DNA of 64,000 nt, taken from positions 1 to 64,000 of the forward strand of contig NZ_ASJB01000001.1 of NCBI RefSeq assembly GCF_000478275.1. The letters run 5' to 3'. The stretch is from Amycolatopsis orientalis DSM 40040 = KCTC 9412 (GTDB lineage: Bacteria; Actinomycetota; Actinomycetes; Mycobacteriales; Pseudonocardiaceae). This document shows positions 1-9,701 of the stretch, piece after piece; position 1 is the stretch's first letter, and the number at the start of each line of letters is the position of its first letter. The notes under the pieces are model-generated. The model saw only the letters and a program-made list of their open reading frames with translations. It searched no databases and was not told the origin of the DNA. A program made the translations under genes and the position numbers.

Positions 1-267
1 TTCGGCAACAGCCCAGAACCGAGACAACTCCCCCGACCAGCACAGCACCCGGCGAACCTGCCCACCCCACGCCATGCCCCAAGGAATCCATCCCCAGCAA
101 CAAATCGTCGCCAAATCCCGGCAATGACTCCGAACAACAGCAGCCCATCAACACGACACGCCTTCTGGGCAAGGCTCATGCAGCGGCGGCAACTCCCGTC
201 CAGACACAGCAGCACCACCGGCAGACCTCCAACACCAACCACCCCGTCGCCAGATTCCGGCCACGCC

Positions 268-1536
268 TCAGAACGGCGGCGGTTCCTCCGCCGAGGACAC
301 CTCCGGACGCGGTTCGTGCAGCGGCGGCGGAGCGCTGTCGTAGCTCCGCCCGGTGGGCGTGGTGATGGTCAGGGTGCCATCACCGTCGAGCCGGTAGGTC
401 CAGCCTGGCTCGTCCTTGAGCCGGTGGTCCCGGCGGCAGAGGTCGATCAGGTCGGCGGCGTCGGTGTGGCCGCCGAACTGCCACGGCACCGAATGGTCCA
501 GGTCGCAGGCCTGAGCGGGACGGTGGCAGCCCGGTCTTCGGCACTCGCGGTCACGGACGCGGACGAACTCGCCGAGACCCGCCGTGGGCCGGTAGCGGTT
601 CCGGCCCAGGTCCAGCACCTGCCCGGAGAGGGGGTCGGTGATGATCCGGCGCAGCACGGTATTCGGACCGGAGGCGATGTGACGGCCCAACTCCGCCGGG
701 ATGTGACCGTGCCCGGCCAGCTCCGCCGGATCGTCATTCAGGCCGAGATAGGTGGCCAGATCCATATAGAGGAACACCTCCGCCCGTTCACTCGTGCCGC
801 CCTGCCCACCCAACAGGAGATCGAGCGCGACGTCGGCACGCAGCTGGTCCAGGGTGCGGGTCTCGCCGCCGGTCTTGAGTGCCCGTGCTTCGCGATCGAT
901 CCGGGTGTAGGCGGCGGCGACCTTCTCGACCGGGCCGTCCTCGACCTCGATCGAGGCCACCCCTGTCTCACCGTGCCGCAGACTCAGCCGGCGGCCCGCG
1001 CGATGATGCTCGGCACGCTTGGCCGCGCCCGCACGATCCACGGTCATCGCCGCATGCCCGGCCGCCTTCCGGATCTGCTCGGAGTTCTTGCGCGGCAAGC
1101 GGTCTTCCAGTAACGCGTCGGCGGCGCGGGCGTTTTCGTCGGAGAGCCACGCGGTCGCGGAGGCGACCTTCATCGCCCCGAAACCGCTCACCTGACCCTT
1201 GTCCATCAATCCCAATGTGCGCGGCAAGCGGGTCGTCAGCGCCTCCGCGGCGGCGACCATCGCGCCCGCGTGACTGTCCACAAAAGACAGTTCGAACGCG
1301 ACTTCCTGGACGACGCCGCCCGCACCGTCGCGGTGACGGCTCAGCCGGGCCAGCGCGCGGAACCGGACCGCCTCCAAACGCGCGATCCCCTCCGACGCCG
1401 CCACCGCGACAGCGAGGGAATCCTTGTCATCCAACGAATACAGCGAATCGTTGATCTCCTCCAAAGTGCCAGGCTCGGTTATTTCCTTGAGTAGCGCCAA
1501 AGTGGCGTTGCGGGTGTCCACCCACAGAACGTACAA
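268..1536 (-). CDS. DUF222/HNH endonuclease domain protein (13E12 family)
   Basis: 422 residues. The N-terminal two thirds is a helical DUF222-type region. The C-terminal part (about residues 330-375) has a Cys-rich HNH module: CRRPGC, then DLDHSVPW, then a late LCRRDHRLK, which supplies the zinc Cys/His and the catalytic His of this family. Such proteins are multi-copy in actinobacterial genomes and are thought to be nucleases or remnants of mobile elements; the substrate is unknown. The start is TTG at 1536, with GTG at 1521 as an alternative. It begins 27 bases after the stop of the monooxygenase on the same strand, so cotranscription is possible. The 267 bases to its left contain no supportable gene. 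Family assignment is firm, function is not. Confidence 0.85.
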   Translation of the reverse strand: MYVLWVDTRNATLALLKEITEPGTLEEINDSLYSLDDKDSLAVAVAASEGIARLEAVRFRALARLSRHRDGAGGVVQEVAFELSFVDSHAGAMVAAAEALTTRLPRTLGLMDKGQVSGFGAMKVASATAWLSDENARAADALLEDRLPRKNSEQIRKAAGHAAMTVDRAGAAKRAEHHRAGRRLSLRHGETGVASIEVEDGPVEKVAAAYTRIDREARALKTGGETRTLDQLRADVALDLLLGGQGGTSERAEVFLYMDLATYLGLNDDPAELAGHGHIPAELGRHIASGPNTVLRRIITDPLSGQVLDLGRNRYRPTAGLGEFVRVRDRECRRPGCHRPAQACDLDHSVPWQFGGHTDAADLIDLCRRDHRLKDEPGWTYRLDGDGTLTITTPTGRSYDSAPPPLHEPRPEVSSAEEPPPF

Positions 1537-1563
1537 CCAGCCACCGACAGTTTTGGGAAACCC

Positions 1564-2646
1564 TTATCCGACAAGGGAATCGTCGTGCGAATCGAGCAAG
1601 CCTTCGACACCGTTCTCCAATTGCCGCGCGAACTCCGCCGAACGGGGAAGCATGGTCCTCTCGTAAGCGGCGACGGCTTCACCGATCGTGGCGGACCCGG
1701 CCAGCGCGAGGGCCAGCTCGCAGGCGTCGAGCATGGCCAGGTTGACGCCGACACCGAGCGGCGGCATCAGGTGCGCGGCATCGCCGAGCAGGGTCACGCG
1801 CGGCGAATGCTCCCACGTATGCGGGACGGGCAACACGTACAACGGGCGATCGACGTACGGACCGTCGTTCTCGGTGATCATCCGGGTCATCCGCGGCGAC
1901 CAGCCCGAGAACGCGTCGAGCAGCCGGGCGCGGATCGCCGGGGTGCCACTGGAGCCGACCCAGTCCACGGGCAGGCGCTGAACGATGTAGACCCGGATGT
2001 GATCGCCGCCGTTGCGCTGGGCGAACAGGCATCGGTCGCCGTCGGCCGCCATCGCGCCACCCTGGCCGACCAGGTCGGCCAGTTCGGGGTGCGCGTTCTC
2101 GACGTCGTCGAACCACGCCTCCAGGAAGGTGATCCCGGCGTACTCGGGCACGGCCGGCGACACCGCCGGGCGCACCCGTGACCACGCGCCGTCGGCGCCG
2201 ATGACCAGATCCGTCTCGACGGTCGTTCCGTCCACGAACCGCAAGCGCCCGGACGGCTCGACCCGCTCCAGGGTCCGGCCCCACTCGACGGTGCCCGGTT
2301 CCAGCGAGTCGAGCAGCATTCCCCGCAGCAGGCCCCGGTCGATCTCCGGTTTGAAGAGCTCGCCTTCGGCCGGGACGTGGTGGACGAGCAGCCGTCCCGC
2401 CGGATCCAGCCGCCGCATCTCCTGCCCCTCGGGACGGGCGAGCGCGAAGAACTCGTCGAGCAGGCCCGCTTCGCGCAGGGCCAGCTGCCCGTCGTCCGCG
2501 TGCAGGTCGAGGCTGCCGCCCTGGTCGCGCGCCCGGGGATGCGGGTCGCGGTCGTATACGGTCACCGGGATGCCGTGCTTCTGAAGGATGCGAGCGCAGG
2601 TCAGGCCGCCGGGCCCCGCACCGATGATGCTGATTCTCGAAGTCAT
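1564..2646 (-). CDS. FAD-dependent monooxygenase (TetX/PHBH-like)
   Basis: 360 residues with three class A flavoprotein hydroxylase signatures: GAGPGGL near the N-terminus (ADP binding of FAD), GADGAWS near residue 150, and LLGDAAHLMPPLGVGVN near residue 290 (FAD ribityl/pyrophosphate contact). Such enzymes insert one oxygen atom into aromatic or polyketide-like substrates using NAD(P)H; the TetX and rifampicin-hydroxylase branches inactivate antibiotics. Residue motifs identify the family but not the substrate. It is divergent from a TetR gene 81 bases away, the usual arrangement for a small-molecule-inducible detoxification enzyme. No signal peptide is visible, so it is cytosolic. Confidence 0.9.
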   Translation of the reverse strand: MTSRISIIGAGPGGLTCARILQKHGIPVTVYDRDPHPRARDQGGSLDLHADDGQLALREAGLLDEFFALARPEGQEMRRLDPAGRLLVHHVPAEGELFKPEIDRGLLRGMLLDSLEPGTVEWGRTLERVEPSGRLRFVDGTTVETDLVIGADGAWSRVRPAVSPAVPEYAGITFLEAWFDDVENAHPELADLVGQGGAMAADGDRCLFAQRNGGDHIRVYIVQRLPVDWVGSSGTPAIRARLLDAFSGWSPRMTRMITENDGPYVDRPLYVLPVPHTWEHSPRVTLLGDAAHLMPPLGVGVNLAMLDACELALALAGSATIGEAVAAYERTMLPRSAEFARQLENGVEGLLDSHDDSLVG

Positions 2647-2662
2647 GACCCCAGAAAAGCAG

Positions 2663-2716
2663 AACGAGTTAAAAAGTGCAACGAGTCAACTTAGTGACCG
2701 CGACAACCGATACGGT
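2663..2716. promoter_or_regulatory. Divergent monooxygenase/TetR control region
   Basis: The 81-base gap between the two divergent genes has a direct repeat AACGAGT at 2663-2669 and 2680-2686, 17 bases apart, and a quasi-palindrome AAGTGCA-acgag-TCAACTT (2674-2692) straddling the second copy. TTGACT on the minus strand (2686-2691 complement) could be a -35, and TACGGT at 2711-2716 a weak -10 for tetR. The layout suits autoregulated TetR control; the exact operator is inferred. Confidence 0.4.
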
Positions 2717-2727
2717 AGAGTGCGCTC

Positions 2728-3291
2728 ATGGAGACACCGGGACGGCGTGAACGCAAGAAGGCGGCCACCCGCCAGGCGCTGGCGGACGCCGCACTGAACC
2801 TGTTCCTGGAGCGGGGCTACGACCAGGTGAGCATCCGGGACATCGCCGAGGCCGCCGACGTGTCGACAACGACGCTGTTCAAGCACTTCTCCGGCAAGGA
2901 AGCGCTGGTCTTCGACGAGGCCCAAGACCGCGAAGCGGACCTGATCGCCGCTGTGCGGCAACGCCGGGACGGGCAAACCGTGGTCGAGGCCCTGCGCGAG
3001 TACGTGCTCGCCACCTGGCTCCCGATCACGGAACACCCCCAGTACCCCGAATTCACGGCACTGGTGAGCGGAACCCCCGCGCTCCAGGAGTACGGAGAAC
3101 GCCTGTGGACCAGGCACGCCGCGGCCCTCAGCGCGGCCATCGCCGAGGACGCCGGGGTGGACGCCGACGACATCACCTGCCGCGCGCTCGCACGGTTCGT
3201 ACTGGACATCCCGGCGCTCACCAGGGGCAGGCCGGATCCGCGCACGGACGTCGAGAAGATCTTCGACCTGCTCGAGGGGGGCTGGCGTTAG
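2728..3291 (+). CDS. TetR/AcrR family transcriptional regulator
   Basis: 187 residues. The N-terminal HTH runs from about residue 10 to 55 (RQALADAALNLFLERGYDQVSIRDIAEAA followed by TLFKHFSGKEAL), the classic TetR pattern with the LFKHF helix. The C-terminal ligand-binding half is not diagnostic. It is divergent from the FAD monooxygenase and probably represses both genes until a substrate-like ligand binds. Its TAG stop shares two bases with the TAA stop of the convergent TerC gene, so the two transcripts must overlap at their 3' ends. Confidence 0.9.
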   Translation: METPGRRERKKAATRQALADAALNLFLERGYDQVSIRDIAEAADVSTTTLFKHFSGKEALVFDEAQDREADLIAAVRQRRDGQTVVEALREYVLATWLPITEHPQYPEFTALVSGTPALQEYGERLWTRHAAALSAAIAEDAGVDADDITCRALARFVLDIPALTRGRPDPRTDVEKIFDLLEGGWR

Positions 3292-4295
3292 TCCTTTTCG
3301 GACTCCGACCGCGCGGGCGTGGCGCGCAGTGAGCCCGGATGCGCCTTGGCCGACGGGTCTTTGCGGGTCTTCAGCAGACTCGCGACCGTCACCACGATGA
3401 GAATGCCGATGATCACCGCGAGGCTGACCGGCGTCGAGATCTCGGGAACGCTCGAGTCGATGTCGACATGGGCCCAGTGCAGGATCAGCTTGACCCCGAT
3501 GAACCCGAGGATCACCGCGAGCCCGGCCGACAGGTACACCAGGCGATCGAGCAGACCCTTCACGAGGAAGTACAGCGCGCGCAGGCCCAGCAGGGCGAAG
3601 GCGTTGGCGGCGAAGACCAGGTACGGCTCGTCGGTGACACCGAAGACGGCCGGGATCGAGTCCAGCGCGAACAGCAGGTCGATCCCGCCGATCGCGAGCA
3701 GCACCACCACCAGCGGCGTGCCCACCCGTTTCCCGTCGAGCCGGGTGATCAGCTTGCCGCCGTCGTATTCGGTGGACAGTGGCAGCAGGCGGCGCGCGGT
3801 CCGCACCACCACGTTGTTCTCGACGTCCGGATCCTCGTCACGATGCCGGAACAGCTGGATCCCGGTGTAGATCAGCAGCAGCCCGAACAACAGGAACATG
3901 AAGGAGAACAACGAAAGCAGTGTGGCGCCGAGCGCGATGAAGACCGCGCGCATGATCAGCGCGACGACGATGCCGAAGGTGAGCACCTTGTGCTGGTGTT
4001 CCTCGGGCACCGCGAAGGTGCTCATGATGATCACGAAGACGAAGAGATTGTCGACCGACAGGCTCTTCTCCACGATGTAGCCCGCGAAGTACTGCTGCCC
4101 GAAGTCGCCGCCGTGAGCCAGCGTCAGCCAGACGCCGAACGCCACCGCGACCAGGATGTAGCCGACCGACCAGGCCACCGCCTCGCCGAAGCCGACCTTG
4201 TGCGGCCGCACGGCCGCGAGGATGAGGTCGAGCGCCAGCAGCGCGAGCACCAGTCCGATCGTCAAGGTCCAGGTGAGGCCATCGATCTGGAGCAT
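3288..4295 (-). CDS. TerC/Alx family integral membrane metal transporter
   Basis: 335 residues with seven to nine hydrophobic segments and the two acidic TerC signatures SVDNLFVFVII (about residues 79-89) and DLLFALDSIPAVFGVT, whose aspartates line the metal path. Families of this type (Alx, MeeF, TerC) export Mn2+ or support folding of secreted metalloproteins, and some give tellurite resistance. The C-terminal 30 residues are charged and cytosolic. It follows lysR by 39 bases on the same strand and may be the last gene of the tdh-kbl-lysR unit. No yybP-ykoY Mn riboswitch could be recognised in that short gap. Confidence 0.9.
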   Translation of the reverse strand: MLQIDGLTWTLTIGLVLALLALDLILAAVRPHKVGFGEAVAWSVGYILVAVAFGVWLTLAHGGDFGQQYFAGYIVEKSLSVDNLFVFVIIMSTFAVPEEHQHKVLTFGIVVALIMRAVFIALGATLLSLFSFMFLLFGLLLIYTGIQLFRHRDEDPDVENNVVVRTARRLLPLSTEYDGGKLITRLDGKRVGTPLVVVLLAIGGIDLLFALDSIPAVFGVTDEPYLVFAANAFALLGLRALYFLVKGLLDRLVYLSAGLAVILGFIGVKLILHWAHVDIDSSVPEISTPVSLAVIIGILIVVTVASLLKTRKDPSAKAHPGSLRATPARSESEKD

Positions 4296-4334
4296 CCGCG
4301 CCCTGTCTTTCTTTCGGCGGCTAGTGCCCTGATC

Positions 4335-5249
4335 CTAAGGTCGACTCCCCCGGTCCGCATTCGCATGCCCCGGCGCCGCGTCCAGCAGCGCCGAGATCAC
4401 GGTCTTGAGCAGCGGGTGGTCCGCGCTCCCCCGCCGGACAGCGGCGAACACGCGGCGCAGCGGCGGCTCACCGCACAACGGGACGGCGAGCGCCCCGGGC
4501 ACGGCGGTGAAAGCGTTACGCGGCACCAAAGCCACCCCTTCGCCCGCGGCGACGAGAGTGGTGATCGCGTTGAAATCGTCCGAAACGTGCCGGATCTCCG
4601 GAGTCGCGCAGGCGATCATCAGCACGTCGCGACAGGGATTACCGGGTTTCGGGGCGATCCAGTCGTCGTCGGCGAGGTCGTCGATGTCCACTTCGGACGA
4701 TCCGGCCAGCCGGTGTGCGGTGGGCAGCACGACGTCGAACGGCTCCACGTACAGCGGGAACCGGGTGAGCCTGCTTTCATCCGTCCGTGGCGAAAGCCGG
4801 TACTCCTCGGTGATCGCCAGATCGACCTCGCCGTCGAGCAGCAGCGGGATGCTCGCGTGCCCCTCGACGTCCTGCACCTGCATCGAGACCCCGGGCGAAC
4901 CGGCGCGCAGCGCGGCGATCGCCGGCGCGACGACCATCGTGATCGCGGAGGCGAAACTCGCCAGCCGCACCAGGCCCTGTACCCCGGAGTCGAGCGCGGC
5001 CAGGGTGGCCCGCGCCCGTTCCAGTTCGGCGGCGACGGCGTTGGCGTGCACCACCATCAGTTCCCCGGCGGGGGTCAGCGAAACCCGCCTGCCCCACCGC
5101 CGCAACAGCTGCTGGCCGCACTCGGCTTCGAGGGCGGCCAGCTGCTGGGAGACCGCGGACGGCGTCAGGTGCAGCGCCTGGCCCGCCGCCGTCACGGTGC
5201 CGTGGTCGGCGAGGGCGCGCAGTACCCGCAGCCGTCGCGGATCGATCAT
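4335..5249 (-). CDS. LysR family transcriptional regulator
   Basis: 304 residues. The winged HTH is at residues 1-60 ([20 protein letters not shown] then [14 protein letters not shown]), followed by a periplasmic-binding-protein-like effector domain. The ATG overlaps the TGA of kbl (ATGA, 5246-5249), so it is translationally coupled to the threonine-degradation genes. LysR regulators usually lie divergent from their targets; finding this one at the 3' end of the operon suggests feedback with pathway flux, perhaps acting on the tdh promoter. The effector is unknown. Confidence 0.88.
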   Translation of the reverse strand: MIDPRRLRVLRALADHGTVTAAGQALHLTPSAVSQQLAALEAECGQQLLRRWGRRVSLTPAGELMVVHANAVAAELERARATLAALDSGVQGLVRLASFASAITMVVAPAIAALRAGSPGVSMQVQDVEGHASIPLLLDGEVDLAITEEYRLSPRTDESRLTRFPLYVEPFDVVLPTAHRLAGSSEVDIDDLADDDWIAPKPGNPCRDVLMIACATPEIRHVSDDFNAITTLVAAGEGVALVPRNAFTAVPGALAVPLCGEPPLRRVFAAVRRGSADHPLLKTVISALLDAAPGHANADRGSRP

Positions 5250-6427
5250 TCGTCCATCATGGACCTTGCCGTCACGAACGCGTCGACCGCACGGTCGACG
5301 TCGTCGGTCGAATGCGCCGCCGACATCTGCGTCCGGATCCGGGCCTTGCCGTGCGGCACCACCGGGTACGAGAAACCGATCACGTAGATGCCCTGGTCGA
5401 GCAGCAGATCCGCCATCTTGCCGGCCTTCGCGGCGTCGCCGATCATCACCGGGATGATGGGGTGCTCACCGGGAAGCAGGTCGAAACCGGCTTCGGTCAT
5501 CCGGCGCCGGAACAGTGCGGTGTTGGCACGCAGGCGGCTCAGCAGCTCGCTCGAGGAGTCCAGCAGTTCCAGCGTGGCGAGCGCGGCGGCGGTGATCGAC
5601 GGCGCGAGCGAGTTCGAGAACAGGTACGGCCGGGAACGCTGCCGCAGCATCTCGACGATCTCCGCGCGACCCGAGGTGTAGCCGCCGCTCGCCCCGCCCA
5701 GCGCCTTGCCGAGGGTGCCGGTCACGACGTCGACCTTGTCCCGCACCCCGAACAACTCGGGCGTGCCGCGACCGGTCGGGCCGGTGAAGCCGACGGCGTG
5801 CGAGTCGTCCACCATCACCAGCGCGTCGTAACGTTCGGCCAGCGCGCAGATCTCGTCGAGCGGCGCGAGGTAGCCGTCCATCGAGAACACCCCGTCGGTG
5901 GCGATCATCCGGTAGCGCGCGCCGGACGCCTCCTTGAGCCGCTGCTCCAGGTCGGCGACGTCACGGTTGCGGTAGCGCATCCGCTTCGCCTTGCACAGCC
6001 GGACGCCGTCGATGATCGACGCGTGGTTCAGCTCGTCGGAGATGATGACGTCCTGGTCGGTCAGCAGCGTCTCGAACAGCCCGGCGTTGGCGTCGAAACA
6101 GGAGCTGTAGAGGATCGTGTCCTCGGTGCCGAGGAACTCCGACAGCTTCGCCTCGAGTTCCTTGTGCGGCTGCTGGGTCCCGCAGATGAACCGCACCGAC
6201 GCCATGCCGAAGCCCCAGCGGTCCAGCGCTTCTTGCGCCGCTTTGATCAGCTTGGGGTGGTCGGCGAGGCCGAGGTAGTTGTTGGCGCAGAAGTTGAGGA
6301 CATCGCCGTCGCCGACACGGACCGAAGCCCGTTGCGGCCCCTGGATCACCCGCTCGCCCTTGTACAGCCCGGCTTCCCGGATCTCGGCGAGTCCGGCCTT
6401 GAGGTCGTCGCGCATCGCGCCGTACAT
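5246..6427 (-). CDS. kbl: Glycine C-acetyltransferase (2-amino-3-ketobutyrate CoA ligase)
   Basis: 393 residues, close to the usual 395-400. PLP-dependent alpha-oxoamine synthase that cleaves 2-amino-3-ketobutyrate with CoA to glycine and acetyl-CoA. It shows the N-terminal [14 protein letters not shown] signature, [18 protein letters not shown], and the PLP-lysine segment [15 protein letters not shown] near residue 240. The start at 6427 ([10 protein letters not shown]...) matches the N-terminus expected for actinobacterial Kbl; its ATG shares one base with the tdh stop (TGATG), so the two enzymes are coupled. The unstable intermediate made by Tdh is thus passed directly to its partner. Confidence 0.96.
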   Translation of the reverse strand: MYGAMRDDLKAGLAEIREAGLYKGERVIQGPQRASVRVGDGDVLNFCANNYLGLADHPKLIKAAQEALDRWGFGMASVRFICGTQQPHKELEAKLSEFLGTEDTILYSSCFDANAGLFETLLTDQDVIISDELNHASIIDGVRLCKAKRMRYRNRDVADLEQRLKEASGARYRMIATDGVFSMDGYLAPLDEICALAERYDALVMVDDSHAVGFTGPTGRGTPELFGVRDKVDVVTGTLGKALGGASGGYTSGRAEIVEMLRQRSRPYLFSNSLAPSITAAALATLELLDSSSELLSRLRANTALFRRRMTEAGFDLLPGEHPIIPVMIGDAAKAGKMADLLLDQGIYVIGFSYPVVPHGKARIRTQMSAAHSTDDVDRAVDAFVTARSMMDE

Positions 6428-7458
6428 CAGTTCTCCGTCCAATCCAGAATGACCTTGCCGCAACGGCCTTCCCTGGCCGTCGCGAACGCCTTCTCGTGTT
6501 CGGTGTAGCCGAACCGGTGGGTGATCACCGGCGAGATGTCCAATCCGGCCTGCAGCAGCACCGACATCGAGTACCAGGTCTCGAACATTTCGCGGCCGTA
6601 GATCCCCTTGATCTGGATCATCTTCAGCACGACGGCGGCGATGTCCACCGAGACGTCGGAGGCGGGCAGGCCGAGCAGCGCGACGCGGCCGCCGTGCGAC
6701 ATGTTGGCGATCATGTCGCGCAGCGCCTCGGGCCGTCCGCTCATCTCCATGCCGACGTCGAAACCCTCGGCCATGCCGAGCCGTTCCTGCGCGTCGGCGA
6801 TGGTCGCCGACGAGACGTCCAGCGCGAGGTCGACGCCGACCTTGCGGGCCAGTTCCAGGCGGTGCTCGCTGACGTCGGTGACGACGACGTTGCGCGCGCC
6901 GGCGTGGCGCGCGATCGCGGCGGCCATGATGCCGATCGGGCCGGCGCCGGTGACCAGCACGTCCTCGCCGATGACGGGGAAGGACAGCGCGGTGTGCACG
7001 GCGTTGCCCAGCGGGTCGAAGATCGCGGCGATGTCGAGGTCGACCTCGTTGCGGTGTACCCAGGCGTTCTGTTCGGGCAGCACGGCGTACTGCGCGAAGG
7101 CACCGTCGGTGTGCACGCCGAGCCCCTTGGTCCGGGCGCACAGGTGCCGCCGCCCGGCCTTGCAGTTGCGGCAGCTTCCGCAGACCAGATGCCCCTCGCC
7201 GCTGACCAGGTCACCCACCTTGACCGTCGTCACCGACCGGCCGATCTCGACCACCTCGCCGACGAACTCGTGCCCGATGACCAGCGGCGCGGCGATGGTG
7301 CGCGCCGCCCAGTCGTCCCACGAGTCGATGTGCAGATCGGTGCCGCAGATCCCGGCGCGCAGTACGCGGACGGCGACTTCCCCCGGGCCGACGGCGGGGT
7401 CCGGCACGTCGGTGAGTTCCAGCCCGGGTGCTCGGTCGGCTTTGACCAATGCCTTCAT
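6427..7458 (-). CDS. tdh: L-threonine 3-dehydrogenase
   Basis: 343 residues, matching the usual 340-345. Zn-dependent medium-chain dehydrogenase oxidising L-threonine to 2-amino-3-ketobutyrate with NAD+. Visible features: [10 protein letters not shown] near residue 38 (catalytic Cys region), [12 protein letters not shown], the structural-zinc Cys cluster [15 protein letters not shown], and the Rossmann signature [12 protein letters not shown]. The start is set at ATG 7458, because an upstream in-frame extension to 8151 lies antisense to the CPBP gene. First gene of the tdh-kbl-lysR set. In the gap to the divergent CPBP gene, AGGACC-CCTT-GGTCCT (7534-7549) forms a small dyad that could be an operator. 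Confidence 0.96.
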   Translation of the reverse strand: MKALVKADRAPGLELTDVPDPAVGPGEVAVRVLRAGICGTDLHIDSWDDWAARTIAAPLVIGHEFVGEVVEIGRSVTTVKVGDLVSGEGHLVCGSCRNCKAGRRHLCARTKGLGVHTDGAFAQYAVLPEQNAWVHRNEVDLDIAAIFDPLGNAVHTALSFPVIGEDVLVTGAGPIGIMAAAIARHAGARNVVVTDVSEHRLELARKVGVDLALDVSSATIADAQERLGMAEGFDVGMEMSGRPEALRDMIANMSHGGRVALLGLPASDVSVDIAAVVLKMIQIKGIYGREMFETWYSMSVLLQAGLDISPVITHRFGYTEHEKAFATAREGRCGKVILDWTEN

Positions 7459-7597
7459 GGCGCGAAGTCTGACCTGTGCGTGCTGTGCGGTCCATCGCGA
7501 GTTTCTGAAATCCCTCGTTAGCGTGGCTTCACAAGGACCCCTTGGTCCTACGAAGTGATGACGCGGATACGCGCCCCCTTCGAAGATCCTTTTCCCC

Positions 7598-8509
7598 GTG
7601 ACGGAAAAAACCCGCACCCGGCCGGGTGCCGACCGAAGGGTCCTCATCGGCGGGCTGGCGGTGTTCGTCGTCGCCCCCGCCCTGCTGCTGGCGACCGGAC
7701 ATGCCTCGGGCAAGCCGTCCGCGGACTCGGACACGGAACTTTCCCTGGTGGGCGCTTTCCTTCCCGCGCTGGCGGGGCTCCTGCTGATCCGCGTGATCCC
7801 GCTCCGCGTACCCGGAACGCTTCCCGAAGCGCCCGATCGGCGGGTACTGGGCAGACAGGCGGCCGCCTTGGCGCTCGTCGCTTTCCTGTGGCCTCTCGCG
7901 TTGTTCCTGGTGGCGGCCACGGGGCAGCAGGCGGCGGTCCGCGATGTCTGGGCGCTCGCCAAGCCGATCGTGTTCCTGGTCCTGCCGCTGATTCTCCTGC
8001 GCGCCCTGCGGCCCGCGGGCGGAGCCGATCCTTTCCGGCTGCGGCCGGGCTGGTGGCCACGGGAGACCTGGCGTTGGCTGGCACCGATTCCGGCGGTACT
8101 CGTGTTCGGCTGGCTGTACGTGCTGGGCCCGCTCGCCCCGCCGCTTCCCACCAGCGAGGACTATCCCGACCCGGTGTACCTCGCGGTGGGCGCGACGCTG
8201 ACCTTCTTCACCGCGAACGTGCTCGAGGAGGTCTTCTTCCGCGGCATGCTGCAGACCCGGCTGGAGGCGCTTTTCGGCCGATGGCCCGGAATCCTGCTGG
8301 CGTCGCTGCTGTTCGCCTGGCTGCATCTGCCGACCCACGGCCAGGGTGCCTCACCCTGGGCCGGACTTCCACTGACCCTGGGCACGATCGTGGCCTTCCA
8401 AGGGTTCTTCGGCCTGTTCGCCGGCTACCTCTGGTCCCGCTACCGCAACCTGTGGGCACAGGTCGCCGCGCATACCGCGGTCAACACCCTGCCGCTGCTG
8501 CTGATGTGA
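7598..8509 (+). CDS. CPBP family intramembrane glutamic protease (Abi/CAAX)
   Basis: 303 residues with about eight membrane helices. The C-terminal CPBP domain shows its three conserved motifs: [10 protein letters not shown] (Glu210-Glu211 with the trailing Arg), FAWLHLPTH, and AHTAVNTLP. These correspond to the EExxxR, FxxxH and HxxxN motifs of Rce1-like proteases. In bacteria such proteins act in peptide maturation, bacteriocin immunity or membrane protein turnover; the partner here is unknown. The start is GTG 7598 with no clear Shine-Dalgarno sequence, so initiation may be leaderless. It converges on the alcohol dehydrogenase across a strong hairpin. Confidence 0.88.
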   Translation: MTEKTRTRPGADRRVLIGGLAVFVVAPALLLATGHASGKPSADSDTELSLVGAFLPALAGLLLIRVIPLRVPGTLPEAPDRRVLGRQAAALALVAFLWPLALFLVAATGQQAAVRDVWALAKPIVFLVLPLILLRALRPAGGADPFRLRPGWWPRETWRWLAPIPAVLVFGWLYVLGPLAPPLPTSEDYPDPVYLAVGATLTFFTANVLEEVFFRGMLQTRLEALFGRWPGILLASLLFAWLHLPTHGQGASPWAGLPLTLGTIVAFQGFFGLFAGYLWSRYRNLWAQVAAHTAVNTLPLLLM

Positions 8510-8511
8510 AA

Positions 8512-8546
8512 CGGCGGCCGGTCTCCCCAGGGAAGACCGGCCGCCG
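8512..8546. terminator. Bidirectional terminator hairpin
   Basis: Perfect 13-bp arms, CGGCGGCCGGTCT at 8512-8524 and its complement at 8534-8546, with a 9-base loop. It sits between the stops of the convergent CPBP and alcohol dehydrogenase genes. There is no T-tract, as is common for actinobacterial terminators. Confidence 0.75.
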
Positions 8547-8554
8547 CAACGGGG

Positions 8555-9604
8555 TCACGCGCCGATGGTCGCCGTGTCGATGACGAACCGGTAGCGGACG
8601 TCGCTGTTCTCGACCCGCTCGTAGGCCACGTTCACCTGGTCGGCCGAGATCGTCTCGATCTCCGCGCCGATCCCGTGCTCGGCGCAGAAGTCGAGCATCT
8701 CCTGGGTCTCGGCGATACCGCCGATCATCGACCCGGCCAGCACCCTGTTCCCGCCGAGCAGCGAGAAAGCGTTGTAGGACAGCGGTTCGCCGGGCGCGCC
8801 GACGTTCACCATCGCGCCGCCGACCCGCAGCATGCCGAGGTAGGAGTCGACCGGCAAGGTCGCCGAAACGGTGTTGAGGATCAGGTCGAAGCGGCCACGC
8901 AGGGTCTGGAACGTCGACGGGTCACCGGTCGCGAAGTAGTCCTTCGCGCCCAGCTTGAGACCGTCTTCCTGCTTCTTCAGGCTCTGGCTGAGCACGGTGA
9001 CCTCGGCGCCCATGGCGACCGCGATCTTGACCGCGAGGTGGCCGAGCCCGCCGAGGCCGACCACGGCGACCTTCTTGCCGGGACCGGCGCCCCACCGGTT
9101 CAGCGGGGAATAGGTGGTGATGCCCGCGCACAGCAGCGGCGCGGCGACGTCGAGGCCGATGCCCTCCGGGATCCGGCAGACGAACGCGTCCTTCACCACG
9201 ACCTGGCGGCTGTAACCGCCGTAGGTGTTCTCGCCGTCGAAGCCGACGGCGTTGTAGGTCTGGACGTTGCCCTTGACGCAGAACTGCTCGGTACCCGCGA
9301 CGCAGTACTCGCATTCACCACAGGAGTCGACCATGCAGCCGACCCCGACGCGGTCCCCGACCTGGTACTTCGTCACCGCGGACCCGACCGCGGCGACGAC
9401 GCCGGCGATCTCGTGCCCCGGCACCATCGGGAAGATCGCGGTCCCCCAGTCCTCCTTGACCTGGTGGATGTCGCTGTGGCAGATACCCGCGTACGCGATG
9501 TCGATCAGCACGTCGTCCGGGCGCAGGTCGCGACGTTCGATCGTGGTCGGCGACAGCGGGGCGCCCGGGGACGGCGCGGCGATGGCGTGCGTGGTCGTGC
9601 TCAT
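8555..9604 (-). CDS. Zn-dependent NAD(P) alcohol dehydrogenase (YahK/CAD-like)
   Basis: 349 residues. Medium-chain dehydrogenase of the cinnamyl-alcohol/YahK branch, reducing aldehydes with NADPH. Motifs: [15 protein letters not shown] (catalytic Zn Cys), [10 protein letters not shown] (His-Glu), [15 protein letters not shown] (structural Zn, four Cys), and [13 protein letters not shown] (cofactor binding). YahK-type enzymes act broadly on aldehydes, so a detoxification role is likely. It is divergent from a TetR gene, and two identical-architecture operators lie in the gap, so induction by an aldehyde or related ligand is probable. Confidence 0.92.
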   Translation of the reverse strand: MSTTTHAIAAPSPGAPLSPTTIERRDLRPDDVLIDIAYAGICHSDIHQVKEDWGTAIFPMVPGHEIAGVVAAVGSAVTKYQVGDRVGVGCMVDSCGECEYCVAGTEQFCVKGNVQTYNAVGFDGENTYGGYSRQVVVKDAFVCRIPEGIGLDVAAPLLCAGITTYSPLNRWGAGPGKKVAVVGLGGLGHLAVKIAVAMGAEVTVLSQSLKKQEDGLKLGAKDYFATGDPSTFQTLRGRFDLILNTVSATLPVDSYLGMLRVGGAMVNVGAPGEPLSYNAFSLLGGNRVLAGSMIGGIAETQEMLDFCAEHGIGAEIETISADQVNVAYERVENSDVRYRFVIDTATIGA

Positions 9605-9631
9605 GAAACCCTCCGAGAAACAGTGAGACCA

Positions 9632-9670
9632 TGTAAGAGGTCACTTACAACGACGTAAGAGGGCTCTTAC
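9632..9670. promoter_or_regulatory. Tandem TetR operators, GTAAG-N6-CTTAC
   Basis: Two dyads of the same design lie between adh and tetR: TGTAAG-N6-CTTACA (9632-9649) and GTAAG-N6-CTTAC (9655-9670, where the arms extend to GTAAGAG/CTCTTAC). Their centres are 22 bp apart, about two helical turns, so two repressor dimers would bind the same DNA face. This is the best operator candidate for the adjacent TetR protein controlling both genes. Confidence 0.8.
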
Positions 9671-9701
9671 ATATTCCACGACCTGGGGTGTGATCCACGA
9701 C

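Noticed and set aside
1..267. Possible gene at the left edge
   Set aside because: Open frames here are Pro/Thr-rich, without a ribosome site, and run antisense into the HNH gene.
4296..4334. Mn2+ riboswitch before terC
   Set aside because: The gap after lysR is only 39 bases, too short for a yybP-ykoY element.
3339..5387. A 682-codon open frame on the plus strand
   Set aside because: Antisense to terC and lysR; low-complexity Arg/Gln/His composition typical of the opposite frame of GC-rich genes, and no domain.
5246..7141. Extension of kbl to 631 residues
   Set aside because: The first 240 codons overlap tdh in another frame and read as Arg-rich noise; the Kbl N-terminus fits ATG 6427.
7459..8338. 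Upstream extension of tdh and other minus-strand frames over 7.5-8.3 kb
   Set aside because: Antisense to the CPBP gene, which has clear motifs; Tdh family start is at 7458.
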